DNA from: Saccharum officinarum
Taxonomy: Eukaryota; Streptophyta; Magnoliopsida; Poales; Poaceae
DNA length: 64,000 nucleotides
Reading direction: 5' to 3'
NCBI GenBank assembly: GCA_020631735.1
Contig: CM036158.1
Span: forward strand, 79,723,447 to 79,787,446
Shown here piece by piece: positions 45,831 to 57,511 of the stretch (positions are counted from its first letter, which is position 1; each line of letters starts with the position of its first letter). The position numbers were made by a program, and so were the translations under genes. Under the pieces are notes generated by a model. That model saw nothing but the letters and a program-made list of their open reading frames with translations. It was not told where the DNA came from and made no database searches.

Positions 45831-45847
45831 GTAGGCTCGGGTACCAT

Positions 45848-46331
45848 TGTTAGAAACATTTAGGATCGGTAGTAGTAGATCCAGAGGGTACAAGTCTTTG
45901 ATTCATGAAGAACAACAATATTTCTCATTTAAAGATACTAGGAGAGGTAGTAGTGCAGACCAGTGGTGTTGGGGAGAACCGGTGCAGAGGAGGAGCTGGA
46001 GCCGGTGTTCGCCATCGTCTCGGCGGTGGCGATCTGCGCTAGGCAGCGATGGTCGGTGAAGGGGGGTCGAAGCAGTGGAGACGGTGGCGCGGTGAAGTGG
46101 CGGTGAGGGAGCTTCCCGTCACTGACTGCGCCCTCACTAGATCGGATTAGGGTTTCGGTGGGGTGTGTGACTGCCGGTCAACCTCGTAGCCCGAGCCGCC
46201 AGCCCCCACCTATATTTATTGCGCAGCATGACAAGGGCCCTTCAACCACATACGGTTGGGCGCCCCCGATCAGGGCGCTTGACAAGTCCCAGCGGGCCGT
46301 TGGGCCTCCTGGGGAGGAGATCAGTTCAACA
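45848..46331 (-). repeat. 5-prime LTR of the Copia element
   Basis: This is the right copy on the plus strand, 484 bp, preceded on the left by the primer-binding region. The promoter of the element should lie here, but no TATA box was fixed with confidence (TATATTTATTG on the plus strand near 46211 is an AT-rich stretch). Confidence 0.93.
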
Positions 46332-46586
46332 CTGCAGACTTGACTCTGTCTCGTAGAGTAGGTGGTCTACCTGGAACCAGGCTTCGCTTTCGTGTTTTGT
46401 GTGCACCATCGAAAGAATCATTCGCTCGCAGTGTCGCAGGAGAAGGCCCACGCGGGCCATCTAAACCTAGCTCACTTCCTTTATGGACTATCCCGGCATC
46501 TTTTTTAAATATTTTTTTTTGAAAATACGGCTTTGCCCATGGTCCATGTGGCTACGTCTAATGTTGCTATCGTATCCATATGCTAT

Positions 46587-46828
46587 GGGGCTGTTTAGTT
46601 GGCAAATTTTTTGGCGAAATGCTACTGTAGCAGTTTCGTTGTTATTTGGTAAATATTGTTCAATCATGGTCTAATTAGGCTTAAAAGATTTGTCTCGTCC
46701 ATTTCGTCTAAACTGTGTAATTAGTTTTATTTTTTATCTATATTTAATGCTTCATGCATGTGTTCAAAGATTCGATGTGACGGGAAATCTGAAAATTTTG
46801 GCAAAATTTTTGGCATCTAAACGGTGCC
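46587..46828. mobile_element. Grass MITE of the GTTTAG...CTAAAC type, copy B
   Basis: The ends are GGGGCTGTTTAG and CTAAACGGTGCC. It has the family landmarks GCTACTGTAGCAGTTTCGTT, TAATTAGGCTTAAAAGATT and GATGTGACGGGAAATC. It lies about 255 bases right of the Copia element. Confidence 0.8.
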
Positions 46829-49317
46829 TATGTAAAAAAAAAAGGCTGTAGTAAATTCGATCTGCAAAGATCTAGCTATTCAGTATGTCCGTGCATATTC
46901 TGAACCCTATGATGCATTGATGCTGTGCGAAGGATTCAGTATTTTTGGCGCCTTAACAAGTCTCGGTCCATCTATGTCTGTCTCTAAGGACCTGTGTGGA
47001 ACACGACAAAAAATATATATATCAGTAGTGCTGGCGCTTGAACGTCCGGACGGACACGTAGGTATGAACGCCCGTGGCTGCACTTCGTTTCCCGCACGCC
47101 TGCACTCCCCCGCACGCCAGCATGGCCCTGCCGTGCCTACATTTCGTGCGCCCATGCGGGGCCTGCGTTGCCCTGACGTCGTCTGTGCCACTAGACCGCG
47201 TGCAGGGACCGCTCGCGCCCCCTCCGGTGTCTGCGCCCGCTCGGCAGCGCCCCAGCAGCTACAGCTGGTGGCTGCGGAAGGTGGGTCCCATTGCAAAATG
47301 TGTAACACATGATCTACTTTTGAAATATTCAGATGCAACGTTCGAAACATACTCTGAAGATAGATGAAACACTTAAAATATACGTTTGAAATACTTGTAA
47401 AAACACATGAAAAACTCTTGAAAACCATTGCAAACATACACAACATCCAGATAAAACACTTGCAATATATATGTGAAAACATATGCGACATCCAGATAAC
47501 CACACTTGCAACATGCGTCTAAAAAACAGATGAAACATTGAAAACGGAAGCTTGCAACATACGTGTACAACATTGCAGCATATGGAACATCTCGATCTAC
47601 TTTTACAACATCTGTATGAAACACTTGCAACATACCTCTGAAACACTTGAAACATAAGCTTGCAATATGTGTTTTTCACCCTTCTTCCGGACGACGCAGA
47701 GCAGAGCAGGGAATGGTCAGTTCCAGCCAGCCGACGGCCTAGGATGGTGGCACGACCTGGCAGCGGCCAGCTGTGCTTGCACGGCTGCGCCTAGCCTGGG
47801 CCCGACCAGCGACAACCCCCTCTCTTGCGCGGCGGTCGGGTGAGCGTAGTGGAGAGGGAGGAAGGCGGCCGCCGATGCTCGGATGCGTGGAGATGGAGGA
47901 TGGAGGAGGGCACAGGGGAGGCATAGAGTGCAGCACCGAGGAGCGGCATGGAGAGGAGAGGGAACGGGACACAGAGGAAGACCGCCGGGTGCGCCGACTC
48001 AGCGGTCGGTGCGGGCATCACGGCTGCGGCGACGAGAAGAAACTGCACAACGAGGCGAGGAGGAAGAGATATGCGTTCGTTATTTGTTTTTAGATGAACC
48101 GTCAGGAGGAGCAGGCCAGGCTGGTCCTACAGGCCTAGGTGAACGTGTTCGGACGGACATATGCCCTCACTGTATCATTATAAAAAAATAATATCCTTCA
48201 GAAGTCATATTTATAGAATTGTTTTTGCAAAAAGTATTTATGAGATTTGGTTGTAGTGGCTTCGCAACAGTCGGCAAGGATGTCTTCCAATGCAGATAGG
48301 TGGTAGAACATGTGTGCCTTTTAAAGTAGTCAGGTTTGTGTGTTTTTTTATTGAAGTAGAGGTCAGAAGTTCTATGTTAAGACTTTATATCAACTTAATT
48401 TATTGGTGTTGGAATTTTAATAAAAAACTGCTTTGTTAGGAAAAAAAATTAACGTAAACTTAGTAACTTACTGACTGATTCTTCGGGTCTCAAGGTGTGT
48501 GACTGCGAGTGGCACGGTTCTTTTCAGGGGTCCTTTTGTAATGTTGCTCGGAGTTTGATGATTGATCCGTTATCCTGTGACTTGTGATGGGGGATGGATA
48601 TACATATACTAACAAAGATTCAGTGGGGGTGGTTTTATCTGAAGAAAGGTAGCAGACACAAGGACGTGTAGTGCGCGATGCACATGTCCGTAGTTTATTT
48701 TCTCTCCTCTGTCAGGGTCTGTAGCTTGCATTGTCGGTAGTTTATTTCTCTCCTCTGTCAGGGGCTTCTGTAAAGATGAAACTCAGCATGTTTCTAGACT
48801 CTTTGAAGTAGAGAGATCAGTAGATCTAGATCACTTTCATGGTTTATTTTTATCCTTACTGGACAAGCATGTTAGGCTTAACCTTAACGGGGCTGTCATT
48901 GTGTCAAGATTTAACTGCAACCAAATCTTTCCATAAAGGTGATGTACAGGCTAAATGATTGCATGTTACGCACTTTTTCCAGTATATGATCAGGGAATTC
49001 TAATTGGCCACTGAAAGTTGCAAGTTTATCGTTAGGATTGAAGCATTTCAGTAAAGCTGTGAATTCTCGACATGCCAGAATGTGTTTGTATTGTCCGTCA
49101 TCAGTCACAGAATAAGCTCAGTTCCGTTCCCGGGGTCACTAACATGCCTACATAGTATTTCTAGTAAATCTGAGCAATTAAAAAGGGGAAAAAAATCTCA
49201 ACAACAGATGTCTGAAAACAAAGGGGATATCTACATGAGCTCAATTACAGGTATCCGCAAACTCAGTACACGAACATTCATATGTATACCACATTCAGGC
49301 ATTCTTGCTCTTCCTGT
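46829..49317. other. Spacer with degenerate GAAACACTTGCAACAT repeats; no gene recognised
   Basis: 47030-48165 appears to be one repeat unit: GAACGTCCGGACGGACAC near the left and GAACGTGTTCGGACGGACAT near the right, GC-rich ends, and a middle (47290-47680) made of imperfect AAACACTTGCAACAT and GAAACAT words. I recognise this pattern as a dispersed grass repeat but cannot name it. 48170-49300 is AT-rich, probably including the 3-prime UTR of the synaptotagmin gene (minus strand). Confidence 0.5.
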
Positions 49318-51155
49318 CTAGGAAGTTCTCCACTGCAGCTCAATTTGTATCTGACCATTTTTTGAGTCTATGAGATGGTACTTCTCATTAATTCTCTTGT
49401 TACTGATCACGTCTGCAAGGCTGACATCAATGTAGCCCAAAGTTTCCTGGATCAACAAAATACAGGCATCAGGATAAGAGATATTTGATATTTATGCCTT
49501 CAAATGATCCAACGTTAGAATTCTCTCTACATACTACAGGGCAGCAGTTCAAAAAAAAAAGCCAAATTACTAATCTTATAGCTAACGGTCACCAGGTGCA
49601 GTAGATTAGCGATTAAATGGACGATAAGAATTCCATTCTACCTTGCCATATATCAGCCCTTTCTTCGGGGCTTTACTTAGGACTTCAACATGTAGTTTAT
49701 CATTTACAGGAGGCTCCTCACACACAAACTGGCATTCATCCTCCCATCGTGGATCCCTATTCTTCTTGATGACCTAGCACAGGGGGTGAAGGGTAAATAA
49801 AGAGATAACTCAATAACAGTCATTCCATGAAACTATAAAGCATAACTGGTTTACATAATACCTTTGTTTTCTTCTCTTCGCCTTTGAAAATTATTTTTGC
49901 ATAGGGGTTAGTATGGTGCTTCCCCTCAAGATCTTTGGCTTCGTGAACAATAACATAAAGCAATCCACCACCAGCTGGAGTACCATCTGGAGCTTTTTCT
50001 ATCACATTGGTACCCTCTGGATCTTCTATCTCCCCATCTTCTTCCTTGAAAGGCTTGTATGTGAGCTCTAGAGTAAGCTGGCCACGAGACTTCTCATTTT
50101 GTACATCATTTGGATCCATGGTCTTAAGCAAGTTGAGGGTAGTAACTTTAGTCTCCTCAGGTGGGAGGTCTTTCAGTAGGACCATGTTCATTCCCATCTT
50201 TTCATGTTTCCCAACCTATAAGTAAGAGCAAAAATAACTGCATGTTCTTTGCTAATATGTTAGAAGAAAACTACAGAAGCTTTAAATAGGACGAAGCAAG
50301 TCATGCCTGTTCCCAGTCAAAGACATTAACTTCAAAAGCCTGGTTTTCTGGATCAGTCACAACAAACTTAAAGTCTTCATTCCACTCTGGGTTGAGATTG
50401 CTGCGCTTTACAGTAGTCTTCTTGGATGGAAGCTTATCATCTGACATTTTAAGTTTCACATATGGGTCTGATTTACCAAGCAGATCCTTCTTTCGCAAAT
50501 TTTGGGCTCTTACGACCTTCACAAGTAGAATTCCGACAGGCCTTTTTGATGCTCTGGGAATTTGAAAACCATTAGCAATACTCCTCTGTCATCAGATCTA
50601 GGTTTTGATATACACAAACCAAAACAGAAAAAGTGCTAAAAATTACTTCGAGGGGTCCATTATAGGTACTTCTAGCGTCTTCGGCCACAAATACATGATT
50701 GCCACTTGCTTCTTGATGGTCTCCTGCAAATAAGGAAAGCATTACAAAAGGAGCTAACTGGACTGAAAGGAGTGATTGAGTGAATTAGATACCACACAGC
50801 ACTTCCACAGTAAAGAGCAGGCTTGACACTACAGATGGATAACACTGAAGTCTAAATCCAGGTGACCAACCATCAAATCATAGCAATGCTGCTTTTGGCA
50901 CACAGATGCACATGCATTTAAATACATGCAGGCAAATAACAAGAACATGCCAAATAATTATATTAATACTTTAATGTGAATGTTAAAATGTTTGTAATAA
51001 CCCATCTATAATTTCTTTTCAGAAAGAAAACATTCATGGAAGTGCAACTTAAGCCTTTACTATGTTCAGAAAATTTAATGAAAATATTTAGTTCACAACG
51101 AAGTGTGACAAATGGACGAACTTTCACATGAGAATGTTTGGAACCGTAGTCAGGA

Positions 51156-52155
51156 ATACAACAACAACAACCAAGCCTGTCAGTCCCAAGCAAGTTGGGG
51201 TAGGCTAAAGTTGAGACCCAACAAACACCGTCAGTTACGGTTCAGGAACGTCAATAGCCGTTTTCCAAGCACTCCTATTCAGACATAGGTCTCTAGGTAT
51301 ATCCCATTCTTTCAAATCTCTTTTTATTGTCTCTTCCCAAGTCAACTTTGGCCTTCCTCTGCCTCTCCTCACCTTATTATCTTGACTTAGAACTCCATAA
51401 TGCACTGGTGTCTCTGGAGGTCTCCTTTGTAAATGGCCAAACCACCTCAACCGATGTTGGACAAGCTTCTCTTCAATAGGTGCTACCCCTAGACGATCAC
51501 GAATATCATCATTTCGCACTCGGTCCATCCTTGTGTGACCACAAATCCAACGCAACATACGCATTTCTGCAACACTCAGTTGTTGGACATGTCTTCTCTT
51601 TGTGGGCCAGCATTCTGCTCCGTACAACATAGCGGGTCTAATCGCTGTTCTATAAAACTTGCCTTTTAGCTTTTGTGGTATCCTCTTGTCACAGAGAATG
51701 CCAGAAGCTTGGCGCCACTTCATCCACCCTGCTTGGATTCTATGGCTAACGTCCGCATCAATATCTCCATCCCTTTGTAGCATCGATCCCAGATACCGAA
51801 AGGTATCTTTCCTAGGCACTACTTGACCTTCCAGACTCACGTCTCCCTCCTCCTGTGCAGCAGTGCCAAAGTCGCATCTCATGTATTCGGTTTTAGTTCT
51901 GCTTACTCTAAAACCTTTAGACTCAAGGGTCTGCCGCCACAATTCTAGTTTCCTATTTACCCCCGCTCGGCTTTCATCAACTAACACTACATCATCGGCG
52001 AACAGCATACACCAAGGGATATCTCCTTGAATGTCCCTTGTAACCACATCCATTACTAAGGCAAAGAGATATGGGCTCAAGGCTGACCCTTGATGAAGCC
52101 CAATCTTAATCGGGAAGTAGTCTGTGTTACCACCATTTGTTCGAACACTAGTCAC
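51156..52155 (-). mobile_element. 5-prime-truncated LINE (RTE-like) with reverse transcriptase end
   Basis: A 306-codon open frame (52155-51235, minus) holds the C-terminal half of a non-LTR reverse transcriptase: GLHQGSALSPYLFALVMD, FADDVVLVDE with the catalytic FADD box, and the conserved tail LRWFGHLQRRP. It ends in a TTGTTGTTGTTGTA tail (about 51169-51156). The tail type and gene order fit the plant RTE clade. The N-terminal endonuclease is missing. It sits at the 3-prime end of synaptotagmin exon 7 in the same orientation. I could not define a clear target duplication; a TATTCCTG match at 52179-52172 and 51158-51151 is one candidate. Confidence 0.85.
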
Positions 52156-52760
52156 TAAGAATTTTTAAACACCAGGAATAGCCATTACATCAGCTCCAAG
52201 AATTTTTAGCCCAAAGTCAACATGTGGCTGCAAAATTAATCACATTAGCATAGAAGTGGTGCACCAAGATAATTCAAACACCTGCAATCAGTCGCCATAC
52301 CTTCTCCATGAGCGAGACAAGGATTTTTGCAAAGCAAGGAAATGTAGGCACTAATGGCTTCAGAGTAATACGAGGTAATGCAAAGACTTGTAGATCAACA
52401 ATCTGAAATATCTCAAAAAAAAAGAATATTCCACTTGGCTCGATTCAGCATACATTAACTGAAGATCAATTTACCAATCCAGCTTATGAAAGAACAATTC
52501 AGACCTGGACAGTAGCTTTCAAACCATAAGCTTTTATAACAACAGTGACATTTGGATTTGCAGCCCATTTAAGACATGGTTCCATTATTAGCTCTTGCTC
52601 CTCTGTGACATAGACTTTCATCCCTGGAAGGAAAATACATGGGTTGGTTTAATATACATCTTTGCAACGCCAGTTGTAAAAATTAGAATCACATATAGGC
52701 AAATCTAACATAAGCTTGTGTACGAACAGGGTCGGTTCTCTCACATATAATGTACGTGGG

Positions 52761-53055
52761 ACATATAGGACACACAAGTCATGCACAATATCACCAAGGA
52801 CTAATGTCTCTCACATTAGCATGACTAACCAAGCAGAAGACATACTGATTATGACATATCACCAAGGAATGAAATGTTCAATTGTAAACTCGATATATAG
52901 CAGCTCATCTGGAACACAGTTGTAACAGTGTCTCCACGTGACCACATCATATCATCAGTAAAGAAAATTGAGCCACTACTATTTTACGAATAGGGTTAAA
53001 TTGACTACTGAAAATAAAGAATCAACATATAAGACACACAAGTCATGCACAATAT
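52761..53055. repeat. 31-bp direct repeat pair in a synaptotagmin intron
   Basis: ACATATAGGACACACAAGTC at 52761 and ACATATAAGACACACAAGTC at 53025 both continue ATGCACAATAT, with one difference over 31 bases. A partial third hit (CATATCACCAAGGA) overlaps the first copy. Origin unknown. Confidence 0.75.
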
Positions 53056-54137
53056 TTTGTATTTAACAAACATTCTAATTCACAGTAAACTATGTGAAAT
53101 ACATATGCATACATATACATGCAAGGGAAACATAGGATGCAACACTGCTGACCTTGAAAGGTGGGTGGTAGACTACCCAAAGTAAGTGTTTCAAACTCAA
53201 CAGAGTCTATCTTATACTTTGCAGTATTCTCAGCAATAATTGGCTTTGCGATATCCTGTGCAGTTCTGCAGATAGCCTACAAGATTAAAAAAAAAACAAA
53301 GCATAGCAAATTCAATGTCAACAAGAGCTAATGATCTCGTTCTGTCTCATAACAAATGAAAAGGCAGGTACCTTGTCAAGATAAGGCCACATCAATTCCA
53401 AAAACCTGTTCAGCCAATCAATCTGGAGACAAGGAAGAAAATGAGAATCTTAGAGTACAACTAGGAACCTAGGATCAATATAGTTTCTTGCTAGTTTATT
53501 GAAGAAGCATACTCTATCATAGTCGGGATTCTTGACCCACAATGGAATTTCAGGAAGGATGCCCTCCAAAGACTTTGAATCATATTCCACAAGCGGGCGA
53601 ACTTTGACATCCTGACAAAGTAGGGAGAAAGAAAATAATCCCCATGACCCCATATATTATTGAGTTTGACTTCAGACATAGAAGATACGTTACAAGCAGA
53701 AGCAAGCAAAAAAGAAATAGATGGTGTATGACAAAATTCAGCAGATTAAATGACTTGATGATATCCTCGCAAGTACTCAAAACAGACCATGCCACATAAT
53801 AATGCATAAGCTCTAAACTGACCACTGAGAAAAGAAGTCAAGGACAAACACTGCATCATATGATTTCTCTAGGGTCTAGGCCTCCATTTTCCTTCATGAA
53901 ATGGCCCTTTCCTGGGTGCATGCAACATGTGCCATCACGAGGCAACACATTAGGCCTAATTTGGAAGCAAGGGGGAGACAAACCCAGGGATGGAATGTCC
54001 CGCCATATAGAACTAAATGACATCCCCATGGATCGCTCATCCTAGGAAAAGTACGGAATCCCAAGAGAGGATTTGAGGTTCCAAAGTAGCCCTTAGTTTA
54101 GGAGGCCCCCCCCCCCCAAAAAAAGGTGCTCTATAAG

Positions 54138-54393
54138 TAGGGATGGATATTTCTCGATATCTATCTGTCCCGAAAGGGTAAAAACCCTATATGGATAGTC
54201 CCTATCTGAATCCGATCATTTAATATCCTTACCGTACCAGAATCTGAATACTTAAAATTCGATTTCTGATATGTTTATGGGACAGATATCAATTTCCAAT
54301 GTATCTGTATCCGGTTCTGAGATCCGAGAAAAAAAATGGGATAAAATACGGGATATGGGATAGAATTCAGGATCCGATCCGGTTTCATCCCTA
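54138..54393. mobile_element. 256-bp hAT-type MITE in synaptotagmin intron 1
   Basis: The ends are TAGGGATGGAT and ATCCCTA, flanked by near-identical 8-bp copies TCTATAAG (54130-54137) and TCTACAAG (54394-54401). The internal sequence is AT-rich with many GATATC/GGATCCG words and no coding capacity. Confidence 0.75.
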
Positions 54394-54837
54394 TCTACAA
54401 GTATAAAAGACATGAAAGCCACGTTGCAGGTGCATTTATAGAGAGTTTGATAACATTCATACATAATACTCATTCCTTACGTCAACAACGCTGATCAGAA
54501 GGAACCGGATAATGATGGCATGCACAGGAAAAAGTAAATTCATTCAACAATGACCGAGTCATCTTTGTTTCATCTTAACTGCAAGATCTCATATTGTCAC
54601 CAGATCGTTCGGAAACATATTAGAAAAACTGTTATCAACAATCCCATTATTCATTATACAGCAGCCAAGAGAAATTTGAAATTATATACGGTAAGAATGA
54701 AAGAAGAACAAAAGGAAGGTCCCCACCTTGACATCAGCTGGCTGGACATAGATGAAGAGGAAGTACCCAATAACAATGCCAGCAGAGAACCCAAAGCCAA
54801 ATCCAGTGAAACCAAGAACAGTGCTGATTACACCCAT

Positions 54838-55406
54838 CTTGGATTCCTGCCAGAACCTTCAGACGAAATGCCAGCTTTAAACCAAAAGCTGCAAAACAAA
54901 CATAAAGAGGATATAATCAATCGAAATTTGCACTCATGAAAAAGAAAATAAAACAAAAACATTTCACTTTGCTAAATTGCGAGGGTACAACTTGAGTGAT
55001 CTGAGCTCCTAGCACTGCAAAGATCCTATTCAATTTGATACACAAGACAGTATAAAACAACACCTAGATCATAAATCATTGGTCAAACATATTTATATGG
55101 ATTCTCCCGAGCAGGAAAATAAATTTCCCACATTAGAAACTAAAGGACCCATGAATAAAGCTTCTCACCAGCTTCGAAAGCAATGCTTTAGAACACATCA
55201 AAAGAACAGCATCAAAACTGTTTAAAAATGCAGTGAAAGTGACAAGCAGGTAACCGATAATTAAACAATAGCAATAAAGCACAGTGCTAATTGGTTTGAT
55301 AAAACGAATAAAAGGACCTTGTGGCAAGGAGAGTACTTGTAAGTTGGCACCATGTTACTGCATGCTATTGAATATTAGTTGAGAAGACGAAGGTGGATGC
55401 AAATAG
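54838..55406. other. Probable 5-prime UTR intron of the synaptotagmin gene
   Basis: AT-rich sequence upstream of the synaptotagmin ATG with no open frame of note. Plant SYT genes often have a leader intron; a GC-rich region further upstream at 56700-57180 may be the true first exon and promoter. Confidence 0.35.
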
Positions 55407-55419
55407 TGGAGGAGAGCAA

Positions 55420-56116
55420 AGTTCAAGAAGGCGCTAGGCGGTTTCTAGGCGGTGACCCACGGCCTAGAGCCTAGGCGAGCCTAGGCTAGCCTAGGCGTTT
55501 CAAGGCGTTTTTCTAGGCGTTTTAAGTTTTATACATATATATGTATATTACCTTAAATTAGCTTAAGTAAAAGAAATAAGAGATCATTAAGTAAAAGAAA
55601 TAAGAGACATGTGGACCTAAAGTTGGAAGAAAGGCCCATAAAAAAGGCCCAGCACACCTTATCCACCCCTCCCCCCTTATCCATCCACGGTCTCCTCTCC
55701 TAGCGGCACGAGCACGAACCGCCGCACTCTGCTTTCTCCGCCTCACTTCCCTGCCGGTGACGCGCGCCTTCTCCCTCCTTCGACGCGCGCCGTCCGTCTC
55801 TGCTTCCCTCCTCCGGTGATGCGTGGCTCCTCCCTCCTTCTCCGACGCCGCCCGCACCTCTTGGCTGCGCCTGCCGTCTCCGCGGCCGCGCATCCGCCGT
55901 CTCCGCTGCCGTCCGTCCTCACAGCTGCGCCCACCCGCCTTCCAGCCAGTCGTGCCCCAGCCTCTGCTCGTCGCCTGCCGCCTCCTGGCCGCGCCGGCGG
56001 CCCGCCCTCCTCCCGACCGCGCCTATCCTCCGCCTACCTCCTTAGGCGAGGCGGCACCCCTCCGCCTAGCGCATAAGCGCGCCCAGGCGAGCGCCTAGTA
56101 GCGCCTTTTTGAACAT
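55420..56116. mobile_element. 697-bp element with CCTAGGCG repeats and 13-bp flanking repeats
   Basis: Near-terminal inverted segments are GTTCAAGAAGGCGCTAGGCG and its counterpart ending CGCCTTTTTGAAC. The element is flanked by a perfect 13-bp direct repeat TGGAGGAGAGCAA (55407-55419 and 56117-56129). The ends are packed with CTAGGCG/CCTAGGC words. The middle (55660-56080) is very GC-rich, reads open on both strands, and has the look of captured genic sequence. 13 bp is longer than the 8-9 bp usual for hAT or Mutator elements. Confidence 0.75.
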
Positions 56117-56129
56117 TGGAGGAGAGCAA

Positions 56130-56660
56130 CATCAAGGGTGGATGCTGACATCTTTAAAGGTTGCTCTTGCTTGAGGGTCAGGTTGGAGCTTTAAACTTTG
56201 CTTTTGAGGCAGGTTTCAGATTGGATCAAATCAAGAGTGGTGGTCTGGTGGACTACAGATATGAAAAAGTGTGTAATAATTCAACGGAAAAGTCAATAAC
56301 TGAAAGGGATATCTTTATCTTTAGTATTAACGAAAATGCAAAGTACGTTTCAGGAAAAAAAATGTTGGGTCCAACTGAAGGACCAGAAACACGAATCGGA
56401 ATACAACATTTTCAGCCAGGGGGATTCAAGAATTACAGGTTTCATGCATTCCTTGAACGGAAACTCGCAATGTTAAAGAAAAAAATGTTTTCCATTTGAA
56501 GGAAAAAATTGTTTGAATGGACAACAAAACACTGGTAGTTCATAGATTTGATCATGCTTATTCCTGGCTATATATCATTTAACCACTGCGTTACGAATCA
56601 AGTTATAGGCTTATATCGCCAGTGTTAAAGTTCTTTAAAAAAAGACACCGAGAATTGAAT
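56130..56660. other. Spacer, nothing recognised
   Basis: AT-rich, with one 112-codon open frame (56161-56499, plus) that has no recognisable domain, no gene context and ordinary composition. I treat it as chance. Confidence 0.4.
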
Positions 56661-56699
56661 CGCTTTAACTGACAAATTCTGAAAGATCTAAAAAAAAGG

Positions 56700-57180
56700 G
56701 CAATGCCGCCTCCAACGAGTAAGAGGCATTATCGGCCATTCCTCCAACGCCTTGTTCTCGCGAGCCGACACGGGTCGAAATCACTAGCGCGCGCCAGAGA
56801 GAGAAGACCAAGTGGAACCCCCGCAAGCAGGTTCGAGAGCAATAACCCCACGAATCCGAGACCGCTAACCCTACGATCCAATCGAGGTTGAGAGCCAGGC
56901 GGCGGAGAAACCCGAGTGGGGAACCCAAATGAACGGGGAGTGAGAGACGAACCAGCGAGGCGAGGCGAGGCTTGCTAATACTGCGATCAGGAAGGCGAGG
57001 CCATGGAGCGGAATGCTCGGGGTCGGCAGCGGAAAAGCTCTGTTCAGATTTCAGAATTTGGTTTGGCCGGCGGGGCGGAGGAGGAGCGGGGATTGTCGAG
57101 GCGGATCAGAGGAGAGGAGAGGAATCGAATCCAACGGGTTTGGGCCTCCCTCGGGTTCCGGCTCGGCTCGGCGTTCCATG
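56700..57180 (-). promoter_or_regulatory. Candidate promoter and leader exon of the synaptotagmin gene
   Basis: A GC- and CpG-rich island upstream of the minus-strand synaptotagmin gene, with purine-rich GGCGAGGCGAGGCGAGG (56958-56974), which is CT-rich on the minus strand like a 5-prime UTR. Overlapping frames on both strands are probably composition artefacts. The link to the gene is by position only. Confidence 0.35.
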
Positions 57181-57243
57181 GTGGGTTTTCGGGAGCAAGT
57201 GGCCAAGTGCTCTCATTAATTCACGTCACACTAGGGCTTTGTT

Positions 57244-57511
57244 TAGGGCCGTGTTTAGATGCCCGATTTGGGCCTTCCCGAATTACTGTGCAGCACTGTA
57301 GCATTTTATTTTTATTTGGTAATAATTGTATAAATATTGATTAATTAGGCTCAAAACGTTCGTCGCGCAAAGTACAACCAAACTGTGCAATTAGTTTTTG
57401 ATTTCATCTACATTTAGTACTTCATATATGTGCCGGTATTTTGATGTGATGGGAAATCTTCTTTTTGCATAGTGGAATGGGGGGGTGAATTTGGAGAACT
57501 AAACAAGGCCT
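57244..57511. mobile_element. Grass MITE of the GTTTAG...CTAAAC type, copy C
   Basis: The ends are GGGCCGTGTTTAGATG and AACTAAACAAGGCC. It is one of three such elements placed end to end, and contains GTGCAATTAGTTTTTG and GATGTGATGGGAAATC. Confidence 0.8.

Larger units (their letters stand above)
39779..46331 (-). mobile_element. Nearly complete Ty1/Copia retrotransposon
   Basis: The LTRs are 39779-40260 (482 bp) and 45848-46331 (484 bp), each from TGTTAGAAAC to TTCAACA on the plus strand. By hand alignment they differ by seven substitutions, all transitions, and two indels (3 and 1 bases), about 98.5 percent identical. The flanks are CTGCG and CTGCA, a target duplication with one change. 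On the minus strand TGGTACCCGAGCC follows the 5-prime LTR at the place of the primer-binding site, and a purine-rich GAGATCAGGAGAA precedes the 3-prime LTR. The order gag, protease, integrase, reverse transcriptase, RNase H is the Copia order. A simple age estimate at a commonly used grass rate of 1.3e-8 gives roughly half a million years. Confidence 0.95.
49318..54837 (-). pseudogene. SYT: Plant synaptotagmin (SMP plus two C2 domains), interrupted by a LINE
   Basis: Plant synaptotagmins tether the ER to the plasma membrane and bind lipids in a calcium-dependent way. Twelve exons on the minus strand: 54837-54727, 53611-53513, 53422-53372, 53276-53153, 52623-52505, 52402-52301, 52227-about 52156, 50723-50647, 50553-50307, 50215-49862, 49773-49642 and 49446-49318. 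The N-terminus is a membrane anchor (GFGFGFSAGIVIGYFLFIYV). The SMP domain follows (LPEIPLWVKNPDYDR to IPG), then C2A (KKDLLGKSDPYVKLKM, LNPEWNEDFKF) and C2B (EGKHHTNPYAKIIF). All junctions are in phase except exon 7. There a TAA at 52167-52165 and a LINE replace the expected end of the exon and its donor. The intron after 50307 starts with GC (a GC-AG intron). As assembled it would give only the anchor and part of the SMP domain. Confidence 0.85.

Noticed and set aside
46907..47679. Cys-, Phe- and Tyr-rich minus-strand frames of 86-198 codons
   Set aside because: They are translations of the degenerate GAAACACTTGCAACAT repeat.
54550..54939. 129-codon plus-strand frame
   Set aside because: It is antisense to synaptotagmin exon 1 and its intron.
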